Notes: generated from the letters alone by a model not told the origin. A stretch of 64,000 bases of DNA from Lachnospiraceae bacterium (GCA_018365895.1 JAGZJD010000004.1:28081-92080), one strand, 5' to 3'; shown: positions 37,976-48,266, numbered from the stretch's first letter. A program made the numbers and translations.

Positions 37976-38008
37976 CATATAGAGTAACAAAAAGGGGACA
38001 ATGTTGCA
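37976..38008 (-). promoter_or_regulatory. Candidate ECF-dependent autoregulatory promoter
   Basis: On the minus strand TGCAACAT and GTTACTCTATATG are separated by a C/T-rich spacer, 30 bp upstream of the sigma gene start. The AAC-containing upstream element is typical of ECF promoters; no standard TTGACA/TATAAT pair is seen. Inferred only. Confidence 0.4.
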
Positions 38009-38034
38009 CAAAATATTAAAATTTTATATTTTAT

Positions 38035-40326
38035 TTATCCGCGATAATAATTGATCAGGCATCCCTTTAAGATAATCTCTCGTTCATTATCTGTCAGTTC
38101 TCCCATTGTCAGCTGAATTTCTTTCAGTTCTGTACCGACCACATACGCTTTTACTAATATTTCTTTTTCTTCGATAACTCTGCGGATTTCCGGCACATAA
38201 ATATAATCTCCGTTCCGAAATGATAGCTCAGTATCTTTCTCTCCTGTAAGGAATGGCAGCATTCCCCAGTTGATCAGATTGGACCGATAGCGCTTTGTTG
38301 CGTATTCATTTGCAATATTCGCCCATCCTCCGAGCACCTTCTGACAAGAAGCTGCCTGTTCACGGGCAGACCCGTCTCCCGGTTTTACCGCAAAAATTGT
38401 ACTTCCAATTCCAAGATTTCCTTCTCCTGCTTCTGGAAATCTTTCCTTAACCTTAGCCATTACCGGCTTTAATTCTTCCAGTACTTCCAACGGGCAGCTT
38501 CCTGCTTCAATCGCTTTTTGTGCTGCCTGCACTGTTTTCGCACGTTCTACATATTCCGGATCTTTTCTGGACAGAGCAAATTCTGCAAGTCCAAGCGGAT
38601 TTGAACGATAAGAGGACGTCTCGCCGGATGGAATCAACTCATCTGTTGTCGTGACCGGATCATGTATCTCAGATACCACTTTTAACAATAGATTTTCCGG
38701 AAGCTCCGGCATTTCCGGCCAATCTTTAATATTAGGCCCGAATTTAATCTCCACGGATGGATCTGCTTCTCCATGGCTGTCAAATACTCTGTTTGCATAA
38801 ATTGTTTTATCAAAATAGTATTTGCGCTGTTTGTATTCGATATCAAAATCTGTTGCCGGTGTCAAATAGCCCTGATTTGCGGCAGTTGCTGCAATAGATC
38901 TTGCATCCATAAGTGCAACTGAAGCTATCTGACCATTCTGAAGTTTAGATCCCTCCCTATTCGGGAAATTTCTCGTAGAATGGCGAACACTAAAGGCACC
39001 ATTGGCAGGTGTATCTCCTGCTCCAAAACAAGGACCGCAAAATGCTGTTTTTAATACAGCTCCCGCTGCCATCAATTCCGCCGCCGCACCATTTTTAACT
39101 AATTCCATATAAATTGGCATGCTTGCAGGATACACGCTAAATGTAAATTCATCACAGCCGATATTTCTGCCGCGAACAATATCTGCTGCTGCACAAATAT
39201 TCTCAAAACCGCCTCCGGCACATCCCGCAATGATTCCCTGCTCCACATATAGTTTTCCATTGCGGATTTTGTCCTGAAGCGAATACGCTACTGCCCCTTC
39301 AAGACTCACAAGCGCATTTTTCTCTACCTCGTGGAGAATATCATCCAGATTTTGATTCAGTTCTTCAATCGTATATGTATTGCTTGGATGGAACGGCATT
39401 GCAATCATCGGCCGGATACTTCCAAGATCTACATAGACAGCTCCGTTATAGTAAGCAATTTCCCCAGGTTCCAACTGCCGATAGTCTTCCGTTCTTCCAT
39501 GAATGTCATAAAATTCCCGAATAACATCATCTGTTTTCCAAATAGAAGATAGACAAGTTGTCTCCGTTGTCATAACATCTATTCCGATTCGGAAATCTGC
39601 GCTTAGCTTTTCCACCCCAGGGCCGACAAACTCCATTACTTTATTATTGACATAACCATTTTTAAATGTTGCGCCAATAATTGCTAACGCAACATCCTGT
39701 GGACCAACACCTTTGATCGGCTCACCATCCAGATATACAGCAATCACTTCCGGGCGTTTGATATCATATGTTTTATTTAAAAGCTGTTTTACAAGCTCCG
39801 GTCCCCCTTCTCCCATCGCCATCGTACCGAGTGCTCCGTATCTCGTATGGCTGTCCGAGCCGAGAATCATTTTCCCGCCTCCTGCAAGCATCTCTCTGGC
39901 AAACTGATGAATGACCGCTTGATGCGGCGGCACATAGACACCACCGTATTTCTTTGCACATGTCAGTCCAAACATATGATCATCTTCATTAATCGTACCA
40001 CCTACCGCACAGAGACTGTTATGACAATTTGTCAATACATACGGCATCGGAAATCGCTCAAGCCCGGATGCTCTTGCTGTCTGGATAATTCCGACAAAAG
40101 TAATATCATGCGATGTCAGTTTATCAAACCGAATCCGGAGATGTTCCATATTCCCAGACAGATTATGTGCTTCCAAAATCCGATAAGCAATTGTTTCTTT
40201 TTCCGCTTCGCTCTGTGATACAGATTTTCCTGTTCGCTGTTTTAATAACGCTCCGATATTCGGTCTGTCTTCAAGTAACTCTGTTCCGTTTACTAAATAT
40301 ACACCGTTTTTATATAAATTGACCAT
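38035..40326 (-). CDS. Aconitase-family hydratase
   Basis: 763 residues. Iron-sulphur hydro-lyase of the aconitase superfamily: [20 protein letters not shown], a Cys in [12 protein letters not shown], the CGPC pair in [16 protein letters not shown], and substrate-phosphate loop [12 protein letters not shown]. The C-terminal swivel domain (about 620-763) ends with [11 protein letters not shown]. It resembles the YbhJ-like putative hydratases more than AcnA/AcnB, so citrate may not be the substrate. No citrate synthase or isocitrate dehydrogenase gene is near. ATG 40326 has GACAGGAGGTTGTTTGC. Confidence 0.88.
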   Translation of the reverse strand: MVNLYKNGVYLVNGTELLEDRPNIGALLKQRTGKSVSQSEAEKETIAYRILEAHNLSGNMEHLRIRFDKLTSHDITFVGIIQTARASGLERFPMPYVLTNCHNSLCAVGGTINEDDHMFGLTCAKKYGGVYVPPHQAVIHQFAREMLAGGGKMILGSDSHTRYGALGTMAMGEGGPELVKQLLNKTYDIKRPEVIAVYLDGEPIKGVGPQDVALAIIGATFKNGYVNNKVMEFVGPGVEKLSADFRIGIDVMTTETTCLSSIWKTDDVIREFYDIHGRTEDYRQLEPGEIAYYNGAVYVDLGSIRPMIAMPFHPSNTYTIEELNQNLDDILHEVEKNALVSLEGAVAYSLQDKIRNGKLYVEQGIIAGCAGGGFENICAAADIVRGRNIGCDEFTFSVYPASMPIYMELVKNGAAAELMAAGAVLKTAFCGPCFGAGDTPANGAFSVRHSTRNFPNREGSKLQNGQIASVALMDARSIAATAANQGYLTPATDFDIEYKQRKYYFDKTIYANRVFDSHGEADPSVEIKFGPNIKDWPEMPELPENLLLKVVSEIHDPVTTTDELIPSGETSSYRSNPLGLAEFALSRKDPEYVERAKTVQAAQKAIEAGSCPLEVLEELKPVMAKVKERFPEAGEGNLGIGSTIFAVKPGDGSAREQAASCQKVLGGWANIANEYATKRYRSNLINWGMLPFLTGEKDTELSFRNGDYIYVPEIRRVIEEKEILVKAYVVGTELKEIQLTMGELTDNEREIILKGCLINYYRG

Positions 40327-40422
40327 GCAAACAACCTCCTGTCTTATCTATTTTCTGATTCTTTTCATTTTAGCACAGCAAATTATCAAAGACAAGTAAT
40401 TCTTGTTGTCGCACACAGCTTA

Positions 40423-41514
40423 TTATTCTCTCTGTTTTAAGAATTTCAAATGCTCAGAAACCATCATCGCAATCTTAAATGTCAAAGCATCATCAAACGT
40501 TCTTACGTCAAGCCCTGTCATTTTCTGTATCTTTTCTAATCGATATACCAGAGTATTTCGGTGCAGATATAACTGTCTTGCTGTCTCTGAAATATTTAGA
40601 TTATTTTCAAAAAACTTATTAACTGCTGCGATTGTTTCTTCATCAAACTGATCTACACATTTACCTTCAAATACTTCCTGAAGATACATTTCACAGAGTG
40701 ATACCGGAAGCTGATAGATTAAACGTCCGATTCCAAGCTCGTTATAGGCAAGAACACTTCTCTCTGCATAGAAAATCCTTCCAACATCCAGCGCCATTCC
40801 TGCTTCCTTGTATGACTTAGAAACATCTTTCAATTCATTCACAATAGTACCATATGCAACACGCACATTTACCATCGCTTCTGTTTCCATCATATCTACA
40901 ATTGTTTTTGCAATTTTCAAAAGAGCCTCGTATCCTTCTGATTCTTCAAGCGCCTTGATTAAAATCATGCTTCCTTCACTAACTGCTGTCACGAAATCTT
41001 TCGTATCTCCGGCATAGATTCCCCGAAGCATTTCCATGACCATTGCATCATCTGATGTCTTTGGTTCAATCAAAAAAACAGCTCTTTTTGTATCACTCTC
41101 TACATGAAGCCGCTTTGCCTGATTATAAATATCCGCAAGCAAAAGATTATCCAAAAGCAAATTTTGAATAAATCTGTTCTTATCCAAATGTTCCTTGTAT
41201 GCCTGCTGCAGATTTTCAAGCTGACTGACAGCCATCTCTCCAACTAACTGACAGTCTCCTTTGTAGTCTTTCAAAGCCAAAATCTGTACCGGAACTCCTT
41301 CATCTGATACAACGAAATAAACGTTTTTATCGACAGACTTCATTGTCAACCACGCAACATCTTCAATAACTTCCTGTACTTCCCGGCTCATTACAGCTGT
41401 TGTATTTTCAACACCTGCAATACATTTTCCCTCCATATTCCAGACAGAACACTGTGCCCCTGAAATTCTTTCAATATCTTTAATAATTTTATGCAATACT
41501 TGATTTGATAACAA
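40423..41514 (-). CDS. CdaR/PucR-family transcriptional regulator
   Basis: About 363 residues. N-terminal sugar-diacid-recognition-like domain (about 1-130), a central GGDEF-like degenerate domain (about 135-270), and a C-terminal PucR-type HTH (about 300-355, FFENNLNISETARQLYLHRNTLVYRLEKI). A TTG at 41514 is preferred as start because GGAGG lies ten bases upstream; the frame's first GTG (41535) lies before that ribosome site. It precedes the aconitase-family gene by about 100 bp on the same strand and may regulate it. Confidence 0.87.
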   Translation of the reverse strand: MLSNQVLHKIIKDIERISGAQCSVWNMEGKCIAGVENTTAVMSREVQEVIEDVAWLTMKSVDKNVYFVVSDEGVPVQILALKDYKGDCQLVGEMAVSQLENLQQAYKEHLDKNRFIQNLLLDNLLLADIYNQAKRLHVESDTKRAVFLIEPKTSDDAMVMEMLRGIYAGDTKDFVTAVSEGSMILIKALEESEGYEALLKIAKTIVDMMETEAMVNVRVAYGTIVNELKDVSKSYKEAGMALDVGRIFYAERSVLAYNELGIGRLIYQLPVSLCEMYLQEVFEGKCVDQFDEETIAAVNKFFENNLNISETARQLYLHRNTLVYRLEKIQKMTGLDVRTFDDALTFKIAMMVSEHLKFLKQRE

Positions 41515-41533
41515 TGATTTTCTTCCTCCGTAC

Positions 41534-41560
41534 ACGAAAGACGGAGCTCATCGCTCCGTC
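41534..41560 (-). terminator. Terminator of pgi
   Basis: GACGGAGC/GCTCCGTC hairpin (41540-41560) with a short T-run (TTTCGTG) on the minus strand, 20 bp after the pgi stop. Confidence 0.6.
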
Positions 41561-41579
41561 TCCCATTTTCTATTGTATA

Positions 41580-42926
41580 TTAAAGTCTCTTTAATAATTC
41601 TTCCCGTTCTTTTTCAAATCCAGGTTTTCCAAGAAGCGCAAACATATTTTTCTTGTAGCTTTCTACTCCCGGCTGATTAAATGGATTCACACCTGAAATA
41701 TATCCGCTGACACCACATGCAAATTCAAAGAAATAGAAAAGCTGTCCAAGATAAAATTCATTCTGTTCCGGAACATTTACCATAAGATTCGGAACAGATC
41801 CGTCTGTATGCGCAAGGATTGTACCATTCATTGCACTCTTATTCACGAAATCGATGCTCTTTCCTGCCAGATAATTCAAGCCGTCTAAATCTTCTTTTTC
41901 TTCCTGAATATACAACTCTTCCTGTGATTTTTCCACATTTACAACAGTTTCAAACATAATACGAGAACCATCCTGAATAAACTGTCCCATAGAATGAAGG
42001 TCTGTTGTCAGGTCCACTGCTGCCGGGAAGATACCTTTCTGATCTTTTCCTTCGCTTTCTCCATAGAGCTGTTTCCACCATTCACTTACATAATGAAGAC
42101 TTGGTTCATAATTCGCCAGAACTTCTACCGATTTTCCTTTGCGGTGTAAAATGTTACGGATTGCTGCATATTTCAGTGCATCATTTTCTTCAAATGGTTT
42201 TTCCAATGCAAGTTCTCTTCCCGATGCAGCGCCTTCCATTAACTTCTCAATATCAGCTCCACTAACTGCGATTGGAAGCAAACCTACTGCTGTCAGCACA
42301 GAAAAACGTCCTCCGACATCGTCCGGTACAACAAAGCTCTCATATCCTTCCTCTGTTGCAAGTCCCTTCAATGCTCCACGCGCTTTATCTGTTGTCGCAT
42401 AAATTCTTTTTGAAGCTTCCGCTTTTCCATACTTCTTCTCTAATAGCTCTTTAAAAATACGGAATGCAATCGCCGGCTCTGTTGTTGTTCCTGATTTGGA
42501 AATAATATTCACAGAGAAATCACGATCTCCAATTACATCGATTAAATGTTTGATATATGTACTGCTAATACTATTACCTACGAAATAAATCTCCGGTGTC
42601 TTACGAATTTCTTTTGAAACCATATTATAAAAATTGTGTCTCAAAAATTCAATTGCAGCTCTTGCTCCAAGATAAGAACCGCCAATTCCAATAACAACGA
42701 GCACTTCTGAATCCTGTTTGATCTTCTCAGCTGCCGCCTGAATTCTTACGAATTCCTCTTTGTCATAATCAACCGGCAGGTCAATCCATCCAAGAAAATC
42801 ATTGCCTGCTCCCTCTCTTGACAGAAGAAGTTTCTTTGCTTCCTCTGCTAATGCTTTCATGCTATCTACTTCATGTTCGCCGATAAATGTATTCGCTTTT
42901 GCATAATCAAATGTTACTTTTGCCAT
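41580..42926 (-). CDS. pgi: Glucose-6-phosphate isomerase
   Basis: Interconverts glucose 6-phosphate and fructose 6-phosphate. 448 residues, the short bacterial form. Signatures: [34 protein letters not shown], and the C-terminal [18 protein letters not shown] with the catalytic Lys region. ATG 42926 follows AAAAAGGAGTGTAGATCT. Single gene. Confidence 0.97.
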   Translation of the reverse strand: MAKVTFDYAKANTFIGEHEVDSMKALAEEAKKLLLSREGAGNDFLGWIDLPVDYDKEEFVRIQAAAEKIKQDSEVLVVIGIGGSYLGARAAIEFLRHNFYNMVSKEIRKTPEIYFVGNSISSTYIKHLIDVIGDRDFSVNIISKSGTTTEPAIAFRIFKELLEKKYGKAEASKRIYATTDKARGALKGLATEEGYESFVVPDDVGGRFSVLTAVGLLPIAVSGADIEKLMEGAASGRELALEKPFEENDALKYAAIRNILHRKGKSVEVLANYEPSLHYVSEWWKQLYGESEGKDQKGIFPAAVDLTTDLHSMGQFIQDGSRIMFETVVNVEKSQEELYIQEEKEDLDGLNYLAGKSIDFVNKSAMNGTILAHTDGSVPNLMVNVPEQNEFYLGQLFYFFEFACGVSGYISGVNPFNQPGVESYKKNMFALLGKPGFEKEREELLKRL

Positions 42927-42982
42927 AGATCTACACTCCTTTTTATCTCTGATCCGGATATCCTATCTTCTGAAGAAATACA

Positions 42983-43024
42983 ATATCACAGTAAGAAGTT
43001 GTAAAAACCCTTACTGTGATATAT
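42983..43024 (-). terminator. Hairpin after the membrane protein gene
   Basis: ATATCACAGTAAG pairs with CTTACTGTGATAT; on the minus strand TTGTATTTC follows. The U-tract is weak, so the hairpin may be a terminator or a bidirectional barrier. Confidence 0.55.
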
Positions 43025-43066
43025 TTTAGCAAACCCTTATTCGTTTCGCAAGGCAGACATCTGAAT

Positions 43067-43906
43067 TTATGTACGCTGCGCTAAAAATTCTTCCAAAATC
43101 TCCCGAATCATTGCTTCTCTCGGTACTGCATCAGCCTCTGCTTCGATCCGCTCCTTCTCTTCTGTCAGAACTCTATCTGATGTTTCCATCTGCAAATTCA
43201 TTTCTGCAGTTGTTTTTGCAAGTGCTTCCTGTATCTGTACTGCCTCCGCAGATATCTCCTCTGTGCTGCTCTCTTCTTTTGTATCTGCCATGGGCTCACA
43301 AAGAAAAATTTCTCCATTCTTCTCGACGTCTTCACTCACAAGCTGCTCATGCTCACAAGAAGCGCGGGATGCTGTCTCTTTTTGATATAGCTTTTCATAC
43401 CGATGTGCACAAACATTTTCCAGATAATCTATCATATATGTTTTAGAAGATTTTAGCAGATATTTCTCATCAGTTGTGATATGTAAAAGAAACAAGAGCA
43501 CCATCAGCACTGCACCGCTTCCTGCATATCGATAAATCGCTTCTCCCATACCATACACAGAATAATGCATCCACGCACCGAGCACACCGAGCAATGAACT
43601 CATCCACATTGTCTGCTTTTGTATCTGCTGCCATGTATGCAGACGAAACCCTAAAATCCGATATTCGAAAACATACTTGTCCACAAACGCCCCAACATTC
43701 TGTACCTTATCACTAATCATACAGGCATGTTCATATTTTGCCCTCATTAGTTTCATTAGCTTATGTGTACTCTTATTCATGTTTCCAGATGCACGCACAA
43801 GTCTCTTCAGTGCAAATTGAGAAACCAGTTTACTGCAAACGCCTATTGCAGCCACAACTCCCATTACATAGAACATTACATTATAATCTACCATTGTTCG
43901 TAACAT
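43067..43906 (-). CDS. Hypothetical membrane protein
   Basis: About 279 residues, not recognised. ATG 43906 (MLRTMVDYN) is preferred to the frame opening at 43966 because AAGGAGG lies upstream of it. Three hydrophobic segments: about 8-27 (VMFYVMGVVAAIGV), about 97-115 (SSLLGVLGAWMHYSVYG) and about 122-140 (GSGAVLMVLLFLLHI). Between them is a basic amphipathic stretch, and the last 130 residues are a soluble, Glu-rich, coiled-coil-prone tail. Function unknown. Confidence 0.75.
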   Translation of the reverse strand: MLRTMVDYNVMFYVMGVVAAIGVCSKLVSQFALKRLVRASGNMNKSTHKLMKLMRAKYEHACMISDKVQNVGAFVDKYVFEYRILGFRLHTWQQIQKQTMWMSSLLGVLGAWMHYSVYGMGEAIYRYAGSGAVLMVLLFLLHITTDEKYLLKSSKTYMIDYLENVCAHRYEKLYQKETASRASCEHEQLVSEDVEKNGEIFLCEPMADTKEESSTEEISAEAVQIQEALAKTTAEMNLQMETSDRVLTEEKERIEAEADAVPREAMIREILEEFLAQRT

Positions 43907-44057
43907 TGTAATCGTTCCCTCCTTCTTTACTTCTCTGTGTTTCACTGTGCACACATTATATCGCAAAAAAGAAAGAAAGGAAGTCTAAATCGTTCGCCAC
44001 ATTTCTACATTCAACTAACTGTTTTTTGTCGCATCTTATCAAATAATATTTTTCATA

Positions 44058-44753
44058 CTAGCCAAGTTTTTTCAAAAGACATTTCACAAGCCTTACAGAA
44101 TGGATAATTGCCTTCGCTTCAAACTCCGGATAATCTACCTCTGCACTATTGTCGGCTTTATCCGAAATTGCACGAATTATGACACACGAAACTTTATTCA
44201 AGTATGCCGCATGTCCAATCGCAGCTCCTTCCATCTCTGTACACTTCGCTCCAAAGAGAGACACAAGTCTTTCTTTAACTGCATTGTCAGATATAAACTG
44301 ATCTCCACTGACAATCCGTCCAGTATATGTATGGATATCCGGATTTGCCTCTGTATTCGCTTCGACTGCTTTTTCTATAAGCTCTTTATCTGCTGGAAAG
44401 GAAAATACATCCATATTTGGCACTTGTCCTACCGGATCTCCAAAAGTTGATGCATCCACATCATGCTGAACCATATCAGTAGAAATAACAATATCGCCGA
44501 TATCAATTGCTGCGTCCAACGATCCCGCAATACCTGTATTAATCAGCTTATCCACATGAAACTTATCTACTAAAATCTGTGCACAAATTGCAGCATTTAC
44601 TTTCCCAATGCCGCTCTTTACAATTACAACATTCTGACCACATAAATTTCCCTTATGGAAAACCATAGATGCATATTCTGTTTTTTCTTCTACATTCATA
44701 TCAGAGATCAGAGTCTCGACTTCATCCTGCATTGCTCCAATAATTCCTATCAT
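44058..44753 (-). CDS. mtnN: 5'-methylthioadenosine/S-adenosylhomocysteine nucleosidase
   Basis: Hydrolyses the by-products of SAM metabolism to adenine and thioribose/S-ribosyl-homocysteine. 231 residues. Signatures: MIGIIGAMQDEVETL, the substrate strand GKVNAAICAQILVDKF, INTGIAGSLD, EMEGAAIGHAAYLN with catalytic Glu, and RAISDKAD with catalytic Asp. ATG 44753 has AAAAAGGAGATTCTAGATT. Confidence 0.96.
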   Translation of the reverse strand: MIGIIGAMQDEVETLISDMNVEEKTEYASMVFHKGNLCGQNVVIVKSGIGKVNAAICAQILVDKFHVDKLINTGIAGSLDAAIDIGDIVISTDMVQHDVDASTFGDPVGQVPNMDVFSFPADKELIEKAVEANTEANPDIHTYTGRIVSGDQFISDNAVKERLVSLFGAKCTEMEGAAIGHAAYLNKVSCVIIRAISDKADNSAEVDYPEFEAKAIIHSVRLVKCLLKKLG

Positions 44754-44956
44754 AATCTAGAATCTCCTTTTTATCTATCTCATAATTACTGCTATTATAC
44801 AGACTCTCCAAGTCTTTTACAAGCAATAATGTCTGTATAAAGACAATCTCTATTAGCACTGACATTTATAGAAATTTTACATAATTGTAGCAATCCCAAA
44901 ATGTCTTTGATATAATATCCTAGCAAATAAATCAGTAAATAATGGAGGATTTTATC

Positions 44957-45223
44957 ATGGAACATATTATGGAGTACACACCAAAAGGTGTCTGCGCACG
45001 GCAGATTCTTTTTGAAATTGAAGATGATATCATTAAGTCAGTTAAATTTGTTGGCGGATGCCCGGGAAATACAGTAGGAGTTGCATCTCTTATTCAGGGA
45101 ATGAATGTACATGAAGCAATTTCCCGATTAGAAGGAATTCGCTGCGGAACAAAATCAACTTCCTGTCCAGATCAGCTTGCTACAGCTTTAAAACTTGCAT
45201 TAGAACAACAAGATAACAAATAA
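44957..45223 (+). CDS. TSCPD-domain protein (TIGR03905 type)
   Basis: About 88 residues. Small Cys-rich protein of the TSCPD family named after its C-terminal motif, here TSCPDQLATALKLAL; also CARQILFEIEDD and GGCPGNTVGV. The domain also occurs at the end of B12-dependent ribonucleotide reductases; stand-alone function unknown. ATG 44957 is chosen because the ATG at 44942 is part of the ribosome site (TGGAGGATTTTATC). A TATAAT at 44911-44916 is a likely -10 box. Confidence 0.88.
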   Translation: MEHIMEYTPKGVCARQILFEIEDDIIKSVKFVGGCPGNTVGVASLIQGMNVHEAISRLEGIRCGTKSTSCPDQLATALKLALEQQDNK

Positions 45224-45278
45224 ACAAAGAAGATATGTCATACAGATGTGCATATATTTGTATATATTTTATGAAAAG

Positions 45279-45325
45279 ATACCTGTCCGTTACAAATTTC
45301 ATTGTTTCGGAGAGGTGTTTTTTAT
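45279..45325 (+). terminator. Terminator of the TSCPD gene
   Basis: ACCTGTCCG pairs with CGGAGAGGT (one mismatch), followed by TTTTTTATT on the plus strand. Confidence 0.6.
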
Positions 45326-45456
45326 TATTAGACACGAAACCTTTTAGATACGTTTACTGTATTCAAATGTTCCGCAAAGCATGGAAACTGTTTCTTTATT
45401 TCTTGTGATTCTTTTACTGAAATGCTATACTGAAGCTGATCTATAGAAGAAAAGAA

Positions 45457-45600
45457 ATGATTTTTTAGGGGCTTTGCCCGCCGCTCTCATCTTTGCTCAT
45501 TAAGAGCTGTATGGTATGTTGTTTACATATTATTATTTTTTAGTATTTGGTATAGTATGTTGTGAAAGCGGCGGGCAGAGCCCCTTGTTACAAAAATCAT
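45457..45600. mobile_element. MITE-like palindromic element, about 144 bp
   Basis: Long imperfect terminal inverted repeats: ATGATTTTT...AGGGGCTTTGCCCGCCGCT (45457-45485) and its complement (45567-45600), including a 16-bp GC-rich core GGGCTYTGCCCGCCGC. The interior is AT-rich and non-coding. The rest of the 45224-45674 gap is AT-rich with no gene. Confidence 0.6.
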
Positions 45601-45674
45601 ATTGTTGACGGGTTACTTAAATAACTTAATTGATTTGTGATAAATAATCTTGTTGATAGTTGCTGAATGAATAA

Positions 45675-46121
45675 TTAAATGTAGAGACCTTCTGTCCAGG
45701 AACTGCTACTGTCAGTGTTAGCTCCATGGATACTTTTTACACGATAGAAATATCCAATCGGTACTGTCAATGTTTTACTAGCTGCCACATTATTAGCATT
45801 ATATTTTGTTGCCGCAAAATAATCCTGCTGCACCCATGCATTTCCCAATAACCGCTCTACGCGAACACTAACAGATAGTTTTGACACTGTTCCTTCACCA
45901 AGAGTAACACCTTTCGCATAAATTTTCCCAGTTCCTGTTTTATTGATACTGGATGTTCCTGCTCGAAGATATGCTCCATAGGGCATTACTTCCAAACTTC
46001 CTTCTGCATAACTTTCTTTACTTAGATTCTCTTTTTCTTTTGCCAAGGAAATAATCGAAGATGTTCCAATACTTCCTAAAACTAACGTTAATGCCATAAA
46101 ATATGTTATTGCTTTTTTCAT
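45675..46121 (-). CDS. Small secreted protein of unknown function
   Basis: 148 residues. Sec signal peptide at about 1-27 (MKKAITYFMALTLVLGSIG, cleavage near SLAKE), then a small beta-rich domain (SSINKTGTGKIYAKGVTLG, LTVPIGYFYRVKSIHGA). Similar secreted proteins of Lachnospiraceae carry names such as DUF6147; not certain. It lies 58 bp downstream of the anti-sigma-like gene on the same strand and may belong to the same unit. Confidence 0.8.
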   Translation of the reverse strand: MKKAITYFMALTLVLGSIGTSSIISLAKEKENLSKESYAEGSLEVMPYGAYLRAGTSSINKTGTGKIYAKGVTLGEGTVSKLSVSVRVERLLGNAWVQQDYFAATKYNANNVAASKTLTVPIGYFYRVKSIHGANTDSSSSWTEGLYI

Positions 46122-46179
46122 TTTGTTTGCCTCCTTTATATATTAGACAATCAAACTACAAAAACCTTACATATTTTCA

Positions 46180-47088
46180 TTAAAAAAATAAATTTTTTAT
46201 AATTTTCTCAATTTCTTTTCTTTCTACTTTTGCAAAAATACAATACCAAGTATCTTCATACATAAATTCTGATACATATTTTTTTTCTTGAGCATCTTCA
46301 ATCCAATATTCTGATACACAGATAGAAATATCATTTACTTGAATCTCAAATTTATCTAGCAATTGATCTTCTATATCTAAAGCAAGACTTCCTTCATTGT
46401 ATTGCTTCTTTATCATGTAAGAAATTGCTTCGTCTTTTTTTTCATAATACAAATAGGCATCCTGTGATGTTTCATCTAACACGCTCTCCTCAAAAACCAT
46501 CCCCTCCGGCAGATATCCCAGTCTTACCGGATCAAATCCTAATTCATCTTTAATCTGCTGATATGCCTGCTCTTCCGCATCCATGCTATCCATTCCAGAC
46601 TCTTTTTCTTCCGCTTCTGTTACACCATTAATCGTGATGCGATTTCTCTCTCCAAACATCTCCCGCGCAATCTTCAACGCCTGTTTTGGTCCTCCGACAC
46701 TGGCAATAGTAAAACCAGAGGTCACTGCTATTACAATTCCGATTCCCGCAACTGCTGATACAATATTTTTCTTCCAATTTGCAGATTTTGTACGTTTGTT
46801 TTTCTTTCTACGAGATTCTTTTTGGAACTCCTCTATCTTTCTCTGCTTTTGAAGTTCTTTCCCAAGCTTCAACGCTTCTCTGTCTTCTTCGGATAACTGT
46901 GCATAAAGCTGTTCCTGAAGTTCTCTCTGTTTTTCATATTCCTCAATTCGCTTTTTCAGACGTTCTTTCATTTCCGGTGTCGGTTTTAGCACAGGATGAT
47001 TAGCCATCTCTGTCTGTTCAGAAGATTCGGAAGGATTTTTTATTCTATTCTCACTTGATTTCTTGCATAATTCTTTCTTTTCATCCAT
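46180..47088 (-). CDS. Membrane protein with DUF4367-like exterior domain; possible anti-sigma factor
   Basis: 302 residues. A long charged cytoplasmic N-terminus with coiled coil (about 40-105), one membrane helix (about 108-130, IVSAVAGIGIVIAVTSGFTI), and an extracytoplasmic domain (LGFDPVRLGYLPEGMVFEES) of the kind often paired with sigma factors in Clostridia. The sigma gene at 48360 lies on the same strand but is separated by murG on the opposite strand. Role inferred from architecture and neighbourhood. Confidence 0.75.
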   Translation of the reverse strand: MDEKKELCKKSSENRIKNPSESSEQTEMANHPVLKPTPEMKERLKKRIEEYEKQRELQEQLYAQLSEEDREALKLGKELQKQRKIEEFQKESRRKKNKRTKSANWKKNIVSAVAGIGIVIAVTSGFTIASVGGPKQALKIAREMFGERNRITINGVTEAEEKESGMDSMDAEEQAYQQIKDELGFDPVRLGYLPEGMVFEESVLDETSQDAYLYYEKKDEAISYMIKKQYNEGSLALDIEDQLLDKFEIQVNDISICVSEYWIEDAQEKKYVSEFMYEDTWYCIFAKVERKEIEKIIKNLFF

Positions 47089-47108
47089 ACATCAGCCTCT
47101 TTCTTTCT

Positions 47109-47147
47109 GATTATCTTGCACTTTTTTTTAAATCTGTTAAGATAATC
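47109..47147. promoter_or_regulatory. Inverted repeat around the murG promoter
   Basis: GATTATCTT (47109-47117) and AAGATAATC (47139-47147) flank a 21-bp core in the divergent gap between the anti-sigma-like gene and murG. TTGCAC (47117-47122), a 16-bp spacer and TAAGAT (47139-47144) form a plus-strand promoter for murG overlapping both arms, so the repeat could be an operator. Confidence 0.45.
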
Positions 47148-47173
47148 GTAGAAAATATTAGGAGGGGAACTTT

Positions 47174-48238
47174 ATGAAACGCATCATATTAACCGGCGGT
47201 GGCACTGCCGGACATGTTACACCGAATATTGCCCTGCTTCCTCGTTTGAAGGAACTCAATTACGATATCCATTACATCGGTTCCTACAATGGAATCGAAA
47301 AAGAACTAATCGAACAATTCGGAATACCTTATCACGGAATTTCTTCCGGAAAGCTTCGCCGCTACTTCAGCATGAAGAATTTTTCTGATCCGTTCCGCGT
47401 ATTAAAAGGATTCAGCGAAGCTAATAAATTAATAAAAACACTTAAACCGGATGTCATATTCTCAAAAGGCGGCTTCGTATCTGTCCCTGTTGTTATGGCA
47501 GGAAAACGAAGACACGTTCCTACAATTATTCATGAATCTGATATGACACCAGGTCTCGCTAACAAACTCTCCATTCCTTCCGCGACAAAAGTATGCTGCA
47601 ATTTTCCGGAGACACTTGAGCACCTCCCGAAAGAAAAAGCAGTTCTGACCGGTTCCCCGATCCGTCAGGAACTTCTTCACGGAAATAAAATCGCAGCCCT
47701 TGATTTTTGTCATCTGACTGCGGATAAACCTGTGATTCTTATTATCGGAGGAAGCCTCGGCTCTGTCGCAGTCAACAATGCAGTCCGCGCCGTCCTTCCG
47801 GAACTTTTAAAAGATTTTCATGTGGTACATCTTTGCGGAAAAGGAAAAATTGATGATTCCTTAAAAAATCTTCCTGGATATGTCCAGTTTGAATATATTA
47901 AAGAAGAACTCAAAGATTTATTTGCACTTGCAGATATTGTCATTTCCCGCGCCGGTGCCAACGCCATCTGTGAACTTCTGGCATTGCATAAACCTACCCT
48001 TTTAATTCCGCTTTCTGCAAATGCAAGCCGCGGAGACCAGATTTTAAATGCCCGTTCCTTTGAACGACAAGGCTTCAGCCTTGTACTGGAAGAAGAAAAT
48101 TTAACAAATACCTCTCTTCTGGACACTATTCACAAGTTATATAACAATCGAGAGTCCTATATCAATGCAATGAAAAAATCCTCTCAGCAGGATTCTATCG
48201 ATACAATCATTCATTTAATTGAACAGGCTGCAAAATAG
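47174..48238 (+). CDS. murG: Undecaprenyl-PP-MurNAc-pentapeptide GlcNAc transferase
   Basis: GT28 glycosyltransferase adding GlcNAc to lipid I to make lipid II on the inner membrane face. 354 residues. Signatures: ILTGGGTAGHVTPNIALLP, FSKGGFVSVPVVMAGK, IIGGSLGSVAVNNAVR, and ISRAGANAICELLALHKPTLLIPL. ATG 47174 follows AGGAGGGGAACTTT. It stands alone, away from the dcw cluster, which is usual in Clostridia for this MurG type. Confidence 0.95.
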   Translation: MKRIILTGGGTAGHVTPNIALLPRLKELNYDIHYIGSYNGIEKELIEQFGIPYHGISSGKLRRYFSMKNFSDPFRVLKGFSEANKLIKTLKPDVIFSKGGFVSVPVVMAGKRRHVPTIIHESDMTPGLANKLSIPSATKVCCNFPETLEHLPKEKAVLTGSPIRQELLHGNKIAALDFCHLTADKPVILIIGGSLGSVAVNNAVRAVLPELLKDFHVVHLCGKGKIDDSLKNLPGYVQFEYIKEELKDLFALADIVISRAGANAICELLALHKPTLLIPLSANASRGDQILNARSFERQGFSLVLEEENLTNTSLLDTIHKLYNNRESYINAMKKSSQQDSIDTIIHLIEQAAK

Positions 48239-48266
48239 TTCTCTATAAGACTACTTAATTCTTTAT

